From positions 25,372 to 89,371 of the forward strand of contig NZ_BMNA01000014.1 in the NCBI RefSeq assembly GCF_014646215.1: a stretch of DNA of 64,000 nucleotides, read 5' to 3'. Shown one piece after another: positions 53,279-62,189 of this stretch (within the stretch, counting starts at the first letter, position 1; the number at the start of each line of letters is the position of its first letter). Origin of the DNA: Nakamurella endophytica (lineage in GTDB: Bacteria; Actinomycetota; Actinomycetes; Mycobacteriales; Nakamurellaceae). Made by a program: the position numbers and the translations under genes. Below the pieces are notes generated by a model that was given only the letters and a program-made list of their open reading frames with translations, was not told the origin of the DNA and did no database searches.

Positions 53279-54444
53279 GCGGTGAACTCCCGTCGGCGGG
53301 CGATGATCATGCGGGCGGCCGAGTTGACCAGCAGGGTGATGACGAACAGGCACAGGCCGGCGAAGACCAGCGCCGGGATGCCCTTGGGCGACCCGCTGGC
53401 CTCCCCGAACTTCAGCGCGATGGTGGAGGCGAAGGTGTCGCCGCCCGGCTCGGTCAGGTGCGGGTTGATGACGAACCCGGAGTTGAGCACCAGGGCGACG
53501 GCGATCGTCTCGCCGAGCGCCCGGCCCAGGCCGAGCATCGCGGCGGAGATCATGCCGGCGCGGCCGAAGGGCAGCACGGCGGTCCGGACCATCTCCCACT
53601 TGGTGGCCCCCAGCGCCCAGGCCGCGTCCATGGTCTCGCCGGGCACCTGCAGGAAGACCTCGCGGGTCACGGCGGAGACCGTCGGCACGATCATGATCGC
53701 CAGCACGATGCCGGCCATCAGCAGGCTCTGCCCGTACTGCGCCGTGCTGGTGGCGGTGGTGTTCTTCAGGAACGGCAGCCAGCCCCAGTACTCCGAGAGC
53801 CAGCTCTGGAAGCCGCGGGTGTTCGGCACCAGGAAGTACAGGCCCCACATGCCGAAGACCAGCGACGGCACGGCGGCCAGCAGGTCGACGATGCCGCCCA
53901 GGACGGTGGCCATCCGCCGGCGGGCGTAGTGCGCGATGAACAGCGCGATGCCGATGGCGACAGGGACGCCGACGAGCATGGCGATCAGCGCGGACACCAC
54001 CGTGCCGAACAGGATCGCCGCGATGCCGAAGAACGGCGGGGAACTCTGCGGCCGCCAGGCCTGGGTGGTGATGAGGTTGCCGCTGTTGCCGGAGAACGCG
54101 GGCAGCGCCTTCCAGATCAGGAACACCGCGATGGCGGCCATGACGACCAGCAGCAGGCCGCCGGACCCGGCGGCGAGTCCTTTGAACACCCGGTCACCGA
54201 CCCGGGTGGACCGGCCGGTGATGGAGACACCGTGCGGCGCCGCGGCCGGTGCGGCACCGTGGCGCCGGGTGGGCGCCGCGACGGTACCGGAGGCTCCCGA
54301 GCCGGCGGTGCCGGCGAGCCGTCCGGTCAGCGCCTCGGTGGCCGCCGTGCCGTGCTCGCCGGCCTCGGCCAAGAGCTCGGCCTCGGCCGTGCGGGGGTCG
54401 GCGGCGCGGTCGTCGGCGGCGACGCGGTCCCAGGTTTCGGGCAT
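53275..54444 (-). CDS. pstC: Phosphate ABC importer permease
   Basis: 389 residues. A long soluble N-terminus (about 90 residues, acidic then Ala-rich) precedes six membrane helices. PstC motifs: [71 protein letters not shown] 54444 (MPETWDRV) is preferred over ATG 54483 because GAGGGAG lies just upstream of the former and nothing does for the latter. Confidence 0.94.
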   Translation of the reverse strand: MPETWDRVAADDRAADPRTAEAELLAEAGEHGTAATEALTGRLAGTAGSGASGTVAAPTRRHGAAPAAAPHGVSITGRSTRVGDRVFKGLAAGSGGLLLVVMAAIAVFLIWKALPAFSGNSGNLITTQAWRPQSSPPFFGIAAILFGTVVSALIAMLVGVPVAIGIALFIAHYARRRMATVLGGIVDLLAAVPSLVFGMWGLYFLVPNTRGFQSWLSEYWGWLPFLKNTTATSTAQYGQSLLMAGIVLAIMIVPTVSAVTREVFLQVPGETMDAAWALGATKWEMVRTAVLPFGRAGMISAAMLGLGRALGETIAVALVLNSGFVINPHLTEPGGDTFASTIALKFGEASGSPKGIPALVFAGLCLFVITLLVNSAARMIIARRREFTA

Positions 54445-54530
54445 GTCTCCCTCGCTCGGACCGGGGGTCCGGGGGCTCGTCATGGGTTCATGGTGACGCA
54501 CGTCCCGCCCTGCCGGCGACCGTCGGTCCC

Positions 54531-54575
54531 CGTCACGCGGGCGCCCGGCCGGCCACCCGTCACGCGGGCGCCCGG
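54531..54575. repeat. 27-bp-period direct repeat between pstS and pstC
   Basis: cgtcacgcgggcgcccgg occurs at 54531-54548 and 54558-54575. Each copy contains the palindrome CGGGCGCCCG, so the transcript could fold after pstS and favour higher binding-protein expression. Confidence 0.8.
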
Positions 54576-54586
54576 ACGGGCCGGGA

Positions 54587-55879
54587 TCAGCTGAGCGCCT
54601 TGACGGCGTCGACGACCTTGGTCTGGATGGACGCCGGGAGCGGCGCCGCACCGAGGTCGGCCAGGGACTGCTGACCGTCGGTCGCGGCGTAGCCGAGGAA
54701 CGACTGGAGCAGCGCGGCCTTGTCGCCGTTGCCGGCGGAGCAGACGATCTCGTAGGTGACCAGCACGATCGGGTAGGCGCCGGCCTCCTTGGTGGCGTAG
54801 TCCAGCTTCAGCGCCAGGTCCTTGCCGGTGCCGACGATCTTCGCCGCCTGCACGGCCTTGCCGGCCGACTCGGCGGTCAGCTCGACCGCGCCGGCACCGT
54901 TGTCGATCTGGGCGATCGGCAGCTTGTCGGACTGGGCGAAGCCCCACTCGACGTAGCCGATGGCGCCGGCGGTGGACTGCACGGCCTTGGCCACGCCGTC
55001 ACTGCCCTGGGCGCCGGTGCCGCCCGGGGCGGTCCAGGCCTTGCCACCCTCGAACGTCCAGCCGCCGGCGGCGGTCAGGTACTTGGTGAAGTTGTCGGTG
55101 GTACCGGAGTCCTCGCTGCGGTGGACGGTCTGGATGGCGTCCGACGGCAGCGTGACGCCCTTGTTCAGGGCGGCGATCTGCGGGTCGTTCCAGGTCTTGA
55201 TCTGGCCGCCGAAGATGCCGACCAGGACCTTGGGGGTCAGCACGAGCGTGTCGACGCCGGACAGGTTGTAGGCCACCGCGATCGGGCCGGTGACCATGGG
55301 CAGGTCGATCGCGTCGTTGCCGCCGCACCGCTGCTTGGCCGCCGCGGTCTCGGTGTCCTTGAGAGCCGAGTCGCTGCCGCCGAAGTCGGTCTGGTTGGCG
55401 CTGAAGTCGGAGACGCCCTTGCCGGACCCGCCGCCGCCGTAGTCGTTGACCGACGCCCCGCACTTGGCGTTGTAGTCGGTGATCCACTGGGCGATGACCT
55501 TGCCCTGGGCGGTCGAGCCGGACGAGCGGAGCTCGCCGGTGGCGCAGGTGAAGCCGGCGCCCTCGAAGGTGGTGGCCGAGCCGCCGCCGGACGTCGCGGA
55601 CGACGAGCCCGAGCCGCCGGACGCGGCACCCGAGGTGGCGGCCGAGCTGCCGGCCCCCGACGCGGACGCCGACGACGAGCCCGATCCCGAGGCGGAGCCG
55701 GTGTCGGACGCCGCCGAGCTGGTGGCCGCGGACGGGCTCGCCACGGAGTTGGACGACGAGCTGCTGGACGAGCTGGACGAGCTCGACGACGAGGCGGTGT
55801 TGTCGTCGGAGCCGCAGGCGCTGAGCACCAGGACGCCGGCCGCCAGGGCCGCGGTCGCGGCCCATCGCGTGATCTTCAC
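54587..55879 (-). CDS. pstS: Phosphate-binding lipoprotein
   Basis: 430 residues. Signal peptide with VLVLSAC lipobox, an extreme Ser/Ala/Gly linker of about 80 residues including a run of about 14 Ser, then a PBP-like domain: RSSGSTAQGKVIAQWI, YGGGGSGKGVSDF, TDFGGSDSAL, RSEDSGTTDNFTKYL and GAIGYVEWGFA, the phosphate-coordinating loops. GTG 55879 has AGGAA upstream. First gene of pstSCAB, with a PHO box about 115 bp upstream. Confidence 0.96.
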   Translation of the reverse strand: MKITRWAATAALAAGVLVLSACGSDDNTASSSSSSSSSSSSSSNSVASPSAATSSAASDTGSASGSGSSSASASGAGSSAATSGAASGGSGSSSATSGGGSATTFEGAGFTCATGELRSSGSTAQGKVIAQWITDYNAKCGASVNDYGGGGSGKGVSDFSANQTDFGGSDSALKDTETAAAKQRCGGNDAIDLPMVTGPIAVAYNLSGVDTLVLTPKVLVGIFGGQIKTWNDPQIAALNKGVTLPSDAIQTVHRSEDSGTTDNFTKYLTAAGGWTFEGGKAWTAPGGTGAQGSDGVAKAVQSTAGAIGYVEWGFAQSDKLPIAQIDNGAGAVELTAESAGKAVQAAKIVGTGKDLALKLDYATKEAGAYPIVLVTYEIVCSAGNGDKAALLQSFLGYAATDGQQSLADLGAAPLPASIQTKVVDAVKALS

Positions 55880-55986
55880 GCTGGGTTCCTCCAGGGGGTG
55901 CAAGGTTCGGCCGGCACGCGCCGGCCCACCGCGGTGCGGTGTCACCCGGACGCTAGGGAGCCCGGGTGGCGCGTCGGCGCCGCGAC

Positions 55987-56004
55987 GGTGAACGCGGGGT
56001 GAAC
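55987..56004 (-). promoter_or_regulatory. PHO box upstream of pstS
   Basis: Read on the minus strand: GTTCACCCCGC-GTTCACCGTCG, two GTTCACC units with an exact 11-bp period. Best PHO-box match in the window and correctly placed for the pst operon; predicted site for RegX3/PhoP. Confidence 0.75.
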
Positions 56005-56052
56005 GACGGCTGCCCGATCCGCGTCCGGCGGCCGGACACCGACCCGGAGAGG

Positions 56053-57048
56053 TCAGCTGAGCTGCGCGGATCCGCCGGACGGCGGCGGGCTGTGGGGGTC
56101 CTCACCCGGGCGGTAGACGACGTCCGTCCGGCTGGTCGTGAATCCCAGCCGGCGGTACAGCCGCAGCGCCGGCTCGTTGTCGCCCTCGACGTAGAGCAGC
56201 ACCTCGCCGACTCCGAGGCCGGCCAGGTACCGCAGCCCGGCCAGGGTGAGCGGGGCGCCGAGCCGGCGGACCGGCGAGAGCGGGTCGACGCCGAGCACGT
56301 ACACCTCGCCGGCGGCGTCCGCACCCGTCCGTGGATCCGCGGCGTGCACCTTGGTCCAGTGGAAGCCGAGCAGCCGGTCGTCGGCGTCGACGGCCAGGAA
56401 GAAGCCGGCCGGGTCGAACCAGTCCTGGGCGTACTCGAGCGCCAGCCCGGCCGCGTCCAGCCGGCCCTGCTCCGGGTGCCAGGCGAGCGCCCGGCCGTTG
56501 ACCGCCAGGAAGGCCGCGTCGTCGACCCCGGGGCGCAGCGTGCGCAGCCGGACCCCGGCCGGCCACGCCGGCTCCGGCAGCGGCTCGGTGCCCGGGCCGA
56601 CCGGCCGGCGCATCTGCATCAGCACGCGGGACGGGCGCAGCCCCAACCGGGCGGCGACCGCGCGGGCCGGCGGCAGGTCGCCGTGCGCCCACACCGCACC
56701 CGAGCGGGCCAGGGCGGCGCGGACCAGCTGCGTGCCGGCGCCCCGCCCGCGGTGTCCGGGGTGCACCACCACCTCGACCGGATCGGGGCCGTGCGCGACG
56801 GCGACCGCTCGCAACCCGCCGGCGTCCGGATCGTCGCCGCGGTCGAGCAGGTAGAGGTTGCGCTGGTCGGGCGGCAGCAGGGCGGCCGCGGCGGCGGACG
56901 GACCGTCCAGCGCCAGCGCCTCCAGCACGTGACCGGACAGCGGTGCCACGCCGTCCGCCGCGGCGGCCTCCGCGGCCAGCCGGACGACGTCCGCCCGCAG
57001 CGCGGCGTCGGGCTCCGCGGACCAGGAGGCCGGGCCGCCGGGGCTCAC
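56053..57048 (-). CDS. mshD: Mycothiol synthase
   Basis: 331 residues. Acetylates Cys-GlcN-Ins in the last step of mycothiol synthesis. Two tandem GNAT domains: the first (about 20-150) with [19 protein letters not shown], the second (about 165-320) with FHWTKVH and [21 protein letters not shown] and [20 protein letters not shown], the signature of MshD. GTG 57048 overlaps the regulator stop (GTGA). Order glnR-like/mshD/pst genes matches Rv0818-Rv0820. Confidence 0.95.
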   Translation of the reverse strand: MSPGGPASWSAEPDAALRADVVRLAAEAAAADGVAPLSGHVLEALALDGPSAAAAALLPPDQRNLYLLDRGDDPDAGGLRAVAVAHGPDPVEVVVHPGHRGRGAGTQLVRAALARSGAVWAHGDLPPARAVAARLGLRPSRVLMQMRRPVGPGTEPLPEPAWPAGVRLRTLRPGVDDAAFLAVNGRALAWHPEQGRLDAAGLALEYAQDWFDPAGFFLAVDADDRLLGFHWTKVHAADPRTGADAAGEVYVLGVDPLSPVRRLGAPLTLAGLRYLAGLGVGEVLLYVEGDNEPALRLYRRLGFTTSRTDVVYRPGEDPHSPPPSGGSAQLS

Positions 57049-57725
57049 GACCCGGCCGTGCCGGACCGGGCGGGCGGCACCATTTTGTAGCCGACGTTGC
57101 GGACGGTGCCGATGAGCGCCTCGTGCTCCGGCCCGAGCTTGGCGCGGAGCCGCCGGACGTGGACGTCCACGGTGCGGGTGCCGCCGAAGAAGTCGTAGCC
57201 CCAGACCTCGGTGACCAGCTGCTCCCGGGTGAAGACCCGGCCCGGGTGCTGCGCCAGGAACTTGAGCAGCTCGAACTCCTTGTACGTCAGCTCGAGCGGG
57301 CGGCCGCGCAGCCGCGCGGTGTAGGTGTCCTCCTCGATCGTCAGCTCCCCCAGGCTGACCAGGCCGGAGTTGGCCGAGCTGGCGGTGCGGGCGGCGAGCA
57401 GCCGCAGCCGGGCGTGCACCTCGGCCGGCCCGGCGCTGGCCAGGACCACGTCCGCGACACCCCACTCCGGGCCGATGGCGACCATGCCGCCCTCGGTGAC
57501 GATCGCCAGGATCGACACCGCCAGGCCGTCCGCGCCGAGCAGCCGGCACAGGGTGCGGGCGGCGGCCAGGTCGTGCCGGGCGTCCAGCAGCACCAGGTCG
57601 TACGGACCCGAGGTGACCAGCGAGGCGGCCTCCGGGGCCGCGGCCCGCACCTTGATCGGCAACAGGTCGATCGCCGGCAGCACCGTGGCGGGGAGCGGAT
57701 CGGCGGTCAGCAGGAGCAGGTCCAT
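57045..57725 (-). CDS. glnR: GlnR-like OmpR-family response regulator
   Basis: 226 residues. Receiver domain 1-115 with LVLLDARHD holding the Asp position but lacking the usual paired acidic residues at the N-terminus, as in orphan GlnR. Winged-helix domain about 125-217 with [57 protein letters not shown] sequence. GlnR controls nitrogen assimilation in actinobacteria; no kinase gene is adjacent. ATG 57725, GAGGCGG upstream, a TAGGAT -10-like box at 57773-57778. Coupled to mshD. Confidence 0.87.
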   Translation of the reverse strand: MDLLLLTADPLPATVLPAIDLLPIKVRAAAPEAASLVTSGPYDLVLLDARHDLAAARTLCRLLGADGLAVSILAIVTEGGMVAIGPEWGVADVVLASAGPAEVHARLRLLAARTASSANSGLVSLGELTIEEDTYTARLRGRPLELTYKEFELLKFLAQHPGRVFTREQLVTEVWGYDFFGGTRTVDVHVRRLRAKLGPEHEALIGTVRNVGYKMVPPARSGTAGS

Positions 57726-57832
57726 GTCACCGCCTCGGCCGCCGGGGGCCGCGCGACCGGCCCGAACGCGCCGATCCTAACCGTCGGCGGCGGGCCCCCT
57801 GCTCACCCGAGCAGCCGCCGGGCCACCGGGCG

Positions 57833-57870
57833 GTCACCCCGTGTTCATCCCAGGGACACGACGGGGTGAC
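57833..57870. promoter_or_regulatory. Inverted repeat and PHO-box-like motif in glnR/hydrolase spacer
   Basis: GTCACCCCG (57833-57841) and CGGGGTGAC (57862-57870) form a 9-bp perfect inverted repeat reaching over the hydrolase GTG start. GTCACC and GTTCATC (57843-57849) also keep an 11-bp period. Either reading implies a regulator site; none is proven. Confidence 0.4.
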
Positions 57871-58696
57871 ACTGGCGCCCGTGGATCGCGGTCGGGTCGA
57901 GGAGGTCGTCGCGCCGTTGTCGGCCCCGCCGCCGACCGCCGACAGCCGCCCGCCGCGGCCGGCCGTGCCCCTGGACCTGCTGTCCCTGGACGGCGTCCGG
58001 CTGCGCGGCGTGCACCACCCCGGCGTCGCCGGCGGGGCCGCCGTCGTGGTGGCGCACGGCTTCACCAACGCCACCGCCAAGCCGTCGACCCGGGCGGTGG
58101 TCGACCGCATGGCACGGCACGCGGCCGTCTACGCCGTCGACTTCCGCGGTCACGGCCGGTCCGGCGGCCGGGCGAGCGTCGGGCGCGACGAGTGGCACGA
58201 CCTGGACGCCGCCGTCGAGCGGGCCAGGACGGACGGCTACCGGACGGTGTCGGTCGTCGGCTTCTCGATGGGTGCCGCGGTCGCGCTGCGGCACGCGGTG
58301 CTGGGCCGCCGGCCCGCCGACGCGGTGGTCAGCGTCTCGTCCCCGTCCCGGTGGTTCATCCGGGACAGCGTGCCTATGCGGCGGGTGCACTGGCTGCTGG
58401 AACACCCGTCCGGGCGCCTGGTGGGTCGCGCGCTCGGCGTGCGGCTGGCGACGCCGTGGCCGGAGATCCCGACGACCCCGCTGGAGGCGGTCGCCGGCGT
58501 CGCCCCGCGGCCGTTGCTGCTGGTGCACGGCACGGCGGACCACTACTTCGGTCCCCAGCACGCCGCCGCCCTGCACGCCGCCGCGGGCCACGGCAACCTG
58601 TGGATCGAGGCCGGGATGACCCACGCCGAGTCCGGCACGACACCCGAGCTGGTCGACCGCATCGCCGGCTGGCTCGCCGCCCGGACGACCGCCTGA
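57866..58696 (+). CDS. Alpha/beta hydrolase
   Basis: 276 residues. Oxyanion-hole segment VVVAHGFTNATAKP, YAVDFRGHGRSGGRAS, nucleophile elbow GFSMGA (Ser134), Asp in LLLVHGTADHYF and a catalytic His in GMTHAES. Esterase or lipase-like; substrate unknown. GTG 57866 lies inside an inverted repeat and lacks an obvious ribosome-binding site. Confidence 0.88.
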   Translation: MTLAPVDRGRVEEVVAPLSAPPPTADSRPPRPAVPLDLLSLDGVRLRGVHHPGVAGGAAVVVAHGFTNATAKPSTRAVVDRMARHAAVYAVDFRGHGRSGGRASVGRDEWHDLDAAVERARTDGYRTVSVVGFSMGAAVALRHAVLGRRPADAVVSVSSPSRWFIRDSVPMRRVHWLLEHPSGRLVGRALGVRLATPWPEIPTTPLEAVAGVAPRPLLLVHGTADHYFGPQHAAALHAAAGHGNLWIEAGMTHAESGTTPELVDRIAGWLAARTTA

Positions 58697-58765
58697 CGCC
58701 CGTCCGGCGACGGGTGCGAGGCGGATGCGCCTCCCGCGCACGGGGCGGCAGGCGACAATCGCCGG

Positions 58766-59461
58766 GTGCGGACGCTGCTGGTCACCCTGCTGCTGCTGGC
58801 GCTCGTCGTCGTGGGCGTGGACATCGGCGGCCGGCTGCTCGCCGAGTCCAAGGCCGGCGAGGCGGTGGCCCGCGAGGGCCACCTGGCGACGGCACCGGAC
58901 GTGACCATCCACGGGTTCTCGTTCCTGGCGCAGGCCATCCCCGGCAACTACGGCAAGATCACGCTGACCTCGCAGGACCTGGCGCTCGGTCCCGTCGACG
59001 GCGTCGCCGCGGTGGTCGACCTCTACGACGTGCGGCTGCCGCTGTCGGACGCGCTGCAGGGTGACACCCGTCGGCTCACCGCGGGGTTCGCCGACCTGCG
59101 GGCGCAGATCCCGACGTCCGCGCTGGCCGCCGCGCTGCACCAGCCCGGGGTCACCGTCACCGCCGGGCCCGACGGGACGATCCGGCTGGGGACGTCGGCC
59201 ACCGTGCTGGGACGCCGGGTGCCGGTGTCGGTGGACCTCGGGGTGCAGTTCGCAGCCGGCGTGCTGCGGCTGCGGGCGCAGAGCGTGCAGGCGGCGGGGG
59301 TGTCGTCGTCGGTGTTGAACGGCCTGGCGTCGGGCTATTCGCTGGACATCCCACTGGACGGGCTTCCGGTCCCGGTGACCTCCGCCAGCGCCCGCGTGGA
59401 GGGCAGCCAGTTGGTCGTGGTGGCGCAGCTGGCGGACCTGACCGCCGGCATGCTGCAGTGA
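58766..59461 (+). CDS. lmeA: LmeA-like DUF2993 lipid-binding protein
   Basis: 231 residues. N-terminal signal/anchor helix (LLVTLLLLALVVVGVDIGG) followed by the DUF2993 domain, a phospholipid-binding cup. LmeA in mycobacteria assists mannan elongation of lipomannan in the periplasm; the assignment rests on domain and on gene order (Rv0817c next to Rv0818). GTG 58766 with GACAAT six bases upstream (58754-58759): leaderless. Confidence 0.85.
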   Translation: MRTLLVTLLLLALVVVGVDIGGRLLAESKAGEAVAREGHLATAPDVTIHGFSFLAQAIPGNYGKITLTSQDLALGPVDGVAAVVDLYDVRLPLSDALQGDTRRLTAGFADLRAQIPTSALAAALHQPGVTVTAGPDGTIRLGTSATVLGRRVPVSVDLGVQFAAGVLRLRAQSVQAAGVSSSVLNGLASGYSLDIPLDGLPVPVTSASARVEGSQLVVVAQLADLTAGMLQ

Positions 59462-59577
59462 GCCCCGGCCGGGCGGCGGACGCCCGGCTTCCGCCGCCCG
59501 GTCACGGTCGGCCCCCGGCCGCCGGGTCGCCGCTAGGGCATCCGGGTGAAGGTCCGGTTGCTGCTACCGTGTCCGCC

Positions 59578-59673
59578 ATGGGCCCGCTGCTGACCTCCCG
59601 GCGCGCGGTCGACCTGGTCCGGGTCGGCAGCGCGCTGTGTCGGCTCGGGCTGCGGGCCGTGCCGTCCGTCTGA
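59578..59673 (+). CDS. Short actinobacterial leader peptide upstream of sulfurtransferase
   Basis: 31 residues, MGPLLTSRRAVDLVRVGSALCR followed by nine residues. The LLTxRRAVDLxRVxSxLCR pattern is that of short leader peptides found before sulfur-metabolism genes in actinobacteria, where Cys codons may sense cysteine supply. It has a TACCGT box seven bases upstream (59565-59570), consistent with leaderless translation. A strong hairpin-forming palindrome lies at 59766-59787 between it and the sulfurtransferase gene, so attenuation is possible. Only one Cys codon is present. Confidence 0.75.
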   Translation: MGPLLTSRRAVDLVRVGSALCRLGLRAVPSV

Positions 59674-59829
59674 GCCCTGCTCCGGACGCACCCCGGTCGA
59701 CCCCCCCGCCGCGCGCACGGCTGCGCGTCCCGGGCCGGGGTGCACCGTCCCGCTGCCTGCCGGCCGTCGCCGCCGGATCCGGGCGACACCATCCCTGCCG
59801 CACGCCTGTCCCCTGCAGAAGGAGCACCC

Positions 59830-60663
59830 ATGAGCCGCGAGGACGCCCTCGTCACCGCCGACTGGGCCGAGGCCAACCTCTCGACGCCCGGCCTGGTCTT
59901 CGTCGAGGTCGACGAGGACACCACCGCCTACGACGCCGGCCACCTGCCCGGCGCCGTCCGGATCAACTGGAAGACCGAGCTGCAGGACCCGGTGCGGCGC
60001 GACTTCGTCGACCGGGCCGGCTTCGAGAAACTGCTGTCCGAGAAGGGCATCGCCAACGACGACAGCGTCGTGCTCTACGGCGGCAACAACAACTGGTTCG
60101 CCGCCTACGCCTACTGGTACTTCAAGCTGTATGGCCACCGGTCGGTCAAGCTGCTCGACGGCGGCCGCAAGAAGTGGGAGCTGGACGGCCGGCCGCTGAC
60201 CACCGACGCCACCGAGCGTCCGGCGACGAGCTACACCGCGCAGGAGCAGGACCACTCCATCCGGGCCTTCCGCGACGAGGTCGTCGCCGCCATCGGCCAG
60301 CAGAACCTGGTCGACGTCCGCTCCCCCGACGAGTTCTCCGGCAAGCTGCTCGCCCCGGCGCACCTGCCGCAGGAGCAGTCGCAGCGCGGCGGGCACATCC
60401 CGACGGCGATCAACGTGCCGTGGTCCAAGGCGGCCAACGAGGACGGGACCTTCAAGTCCGACGCCGAGCTCGCCGAGCTGTACGCCGGCGCCGGCCTGGA
60501 GGACGGCAAGGACACCATCGCCTACTGCCGGATCGGCGAGCGCTCGAGCCACACCTGGTTCGTGCTGAGCGAGCTGCTCGGCAAGGAGCGGGTGAAGAAC
60601 TACGACGGCTCGTGGACCGAGTACGGCTCGCTGGTGGGCGTGCCGGTCGCCACCGGCTCCTGA
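59830..60663 (+). CDS. Thiosulfate/3-mercaptopyruvate sulfurtransferase (CysA2-like)
   Basis: 277 residues, two rhodanese domains. The inactive N-terminal domain has YDAGHLPGAVRINWKTELQDPVRRD; the C-terminal domain carries catalytic Cys233 in YCRIGERSSHTWFVL. ATG 59830 has AAGGAG at the right distance. Followed by an sseC-like gene as in mycobacteria. Moves sulfane sulfur, cytosolic. Confidence 0.95.
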   Translation: MSREDALVTADWAEANLSTPGLVFVEVDEDTTAYDAGHLPGAVRINWKTELQDPVRRDFVDRAGFEKLLSEKGIANDDSVVLYGGNNNWFAAYAYWYFKLYGHRSVKLLDGGRKKWELDGRPLTTDATERPATSYTAQEQDHSIRAFRDEVVAAIGQQNLVDVRSPDEFSGKLLAPAHLPQEQSQRGGHIPTAINVPWSKAANEDGTFKSDAELAELYAGAGLEDGKDTIAYCRIGERSSHTWFVLSELLGKERVKNYDGSWTEYGSLVGVPVATGS

Positions 60664-60779
60664 CCCTCGCGCCGGCCGGCCGACTGCCCACCCAGCGCCG
60701 GCCGGCCGGCGCGCCGGTCCCGTCCGGCACCCCGGCCCGTCCCATCCAGGAACCTCCGACCCGACCACAGGAGTCCCCC

Positions 60780-61076
60780 ATGTGCGGCGCACCGCAGCAG
60801 ACGCTCGACCTCCCGCCCGGCACCGACACCACGACGCAGGCGGTGCTGCAGGGCAAGGTGCTGTCCGGCGCCGCCCCGGTGGCCGGCGCCTTCGTCCGGC
60901 TGCTCGACGGCGGCGGCGAGTTCACCGCCGAGGTGGTCGCGTCGGCCGGCGGCGACTTCCGGTTCTACGCGGCCCCCGGCCGGTGGACCGTCCGGGCGCT
61001 GTCCCGGTCCGGCACCGGACAGTCGGAGGTCACCACGACCACCGGTGTGTACTCCGTCGACGTCCTGGTCGGCTGA
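60780..61076 (+). CDS. sseC: SseC-like DUF1416 protein
   Basis: 98 residues starting MCGAPQQ, with the MCGAP opening typical of the family, then a beta-sandwich (LQGKVLSGAAPVAGAFVRLLDGGGEF, FRFYAAPGRWTVRALS). Always linked to thiosulfate sulfurtransferase in actinobacteria; the N-terminal Cys may accept sulfur, but the mechanism is unknown. ATG 60780 with ACAGGAG upstream. Confidence 0.92.
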   Translation: MCGAPQQTLDLPPGTDTTTQAVLQGKVLSGAAPVAGAFVRLLDGGGEFTAEVVASAGGDFRFYAAPGRWTVRALSRSGTGQSEVTTTTGVYSVDVLVG

Positions 61077-61157
61077 AGTCCGTCCGGAGCCGGGCGGCCC
61101 GGGTGCCGGGTGCGCCCGCGGCCGGGTGCCGGCCGCGGCGGAGACTAGGCTGCTGAC

Positions 61158-61256
61158 GTGGAGATCTTCTACACATCGCTGCTCGTGCTGGTCGGGGTGC
61201 TGGTCGCCTGGTTCGCGTTCTACGTGATCTACCGGCTGCTGCACGAGGACAAGTGA
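61158..61256 (+). CDS. 32-residue single-helix membrane protein
   Basis: Starts MEIFYTSLLVLVGVLVAW and ends IYRLLHEDK: one membrane helix flanked by short polar ends, with a clearly protein-like composition. GTG 61158 has TAGGCT six bases upstream (61146-61151), so it is probably leaderless, and its stop overlaps the nitrobindin-like start (GTGA). The tight coupling argues it is expressed together with that gene. Function unknown. Confidence 0.75.
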   Translation: MEIFYTSLLVLVGVLVAWFAFYVIYRLLHEDK

Positions 61257-61960
61257 GCGCCGGCGACACCGCGGGAGCGGTGCCCGGCGACGACACCGAT
61301 CCCGCCGGCGGTTCGGCCGACGGCGCGGCCACGGCCGCTGCCGCGCCCCGCCGCAGCGGTGACGAGGCCGTCGCGGCCGCCGACGAGCGCGCCCAGTCCA
61401 CCCGCTGGGTGAACATCGAGTCGCTGCCCGCGCTGCCGGTGCCCGAGGACACCGCGAACCTGCGGATGGGCGTGCCGCTGAACGACGCCTGCCTGCCGCT
61501 GCTGCCGCTCGTCGGCGTGTGGCGCGGCACCGGTGTCTACGGCAACGAGCCCGGTGTCCAGCTGCCCCAGTTCGGCCAGCAGATCGTCATCGCGCACGAC
61601 GGCCGCGACTTCCTGTCGTACTCGTCGGTGACCTGGCGGCTGGACGCCGACGGCCAGGTGACCGCCCCCGGTGCGCGCGAGGCGGGCTTCTGGCGGCCGC
61701 AGCCGGACGGCTCCGTCGAGCTGCTCGTCACCCACGCCGAGGGCCGCATCGAGGTCTTCTACGGTCAGGCCAGGTCCGTGGCCAGCTGGGGGCTGTCCAC
61801 CGACGGCGTGTGGCGCTCGTCCGGCCCGCCGGTGGTCGGCGCGACCCGGCTCTACGGCATCACCCCCGACGGCCGCCTGGCCTACGTCGAGGAGCGGGCG
61901 CACACCGACGACCCGCTGGCCCCCTACGCCTCCGCGGCGCTCGAGCGCATCGCCGGCTGA
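61253..61960 (+). CDS. Nitrobindin/FABP-like beta-barrel protein
   Basis: 235 residues. An acidic low-complexity N-terminus of about 65 residues precedes the ten-stranded barrel: LPLVGVWRGTGVYGNEPG, FGQQIVIAHDGRDFLSYSSVTWRLD, GFWRPQPDGSVELLVTHAEGRIEVFYGQ and a late LYGITPDGRLAYVEERA. GVWRGxG is the family hallmark; members bind haem or fatty acids (Rv0813c is the mycobacterial example, also beside sseC). GTG 61253 coupled to the small membrane protein. Confidence 0.88.
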   Translation: MSAGDTAGAVPGDDTDPAGGSADGAATAAAAPRRSGDEAVAAADERAQSTRWVNIESLPALPVPEDTANLRMGVPLNDACLPLLPLVGVWRGTGVYGNEPGVQLPQFGQQIVIAHDGRDFLSYSSVTWRLDADGQVTAPGAREAGFWRPQPDGSVELLVTHAEGRIEVFYGQARSVASWGLSTDGVWRSSGPPVVGATRLYGITPDGRLAYVEERAHTDDPLAPYASAALERIAG

Positions 61961-62189
61961 ACCGATAACCTTGATTGAAACGTGATCTCGGACCTTACGG
62001 GAATGTGATCGCCTTCCTTCGCTGCTCTGCCGCTACTGTTGGACAGCGCAGCAGGAACAGCGACCCGACCTTCGGAAGCCGGGTCATGTTGACGAGGCCT
62101 GCACGACACCAGAGTTGCGTTGATCGCCCGGGCTCCATGCGCAAGTCAAATAGCGCGTTGGATCCGGCGAATCGAAGGCGTGGCTTTGA
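61961..62189. other. Lower-G+C spacer without a supported gene
   Basis: 229 bp where base composition drops relative to the rest of the window; marks the border of an acquired segment. A plus-strand frame of 105 codons runs over it and over the interrupted gene, but its sequence is not protein-like. Confidence 0.5.

Noticed and set aside
54444..54483. Longer PstC starting at ATG 54483
   Set aside because: No ribosome-binding site; ATG 54444 has GAGGGAG at good spacing.
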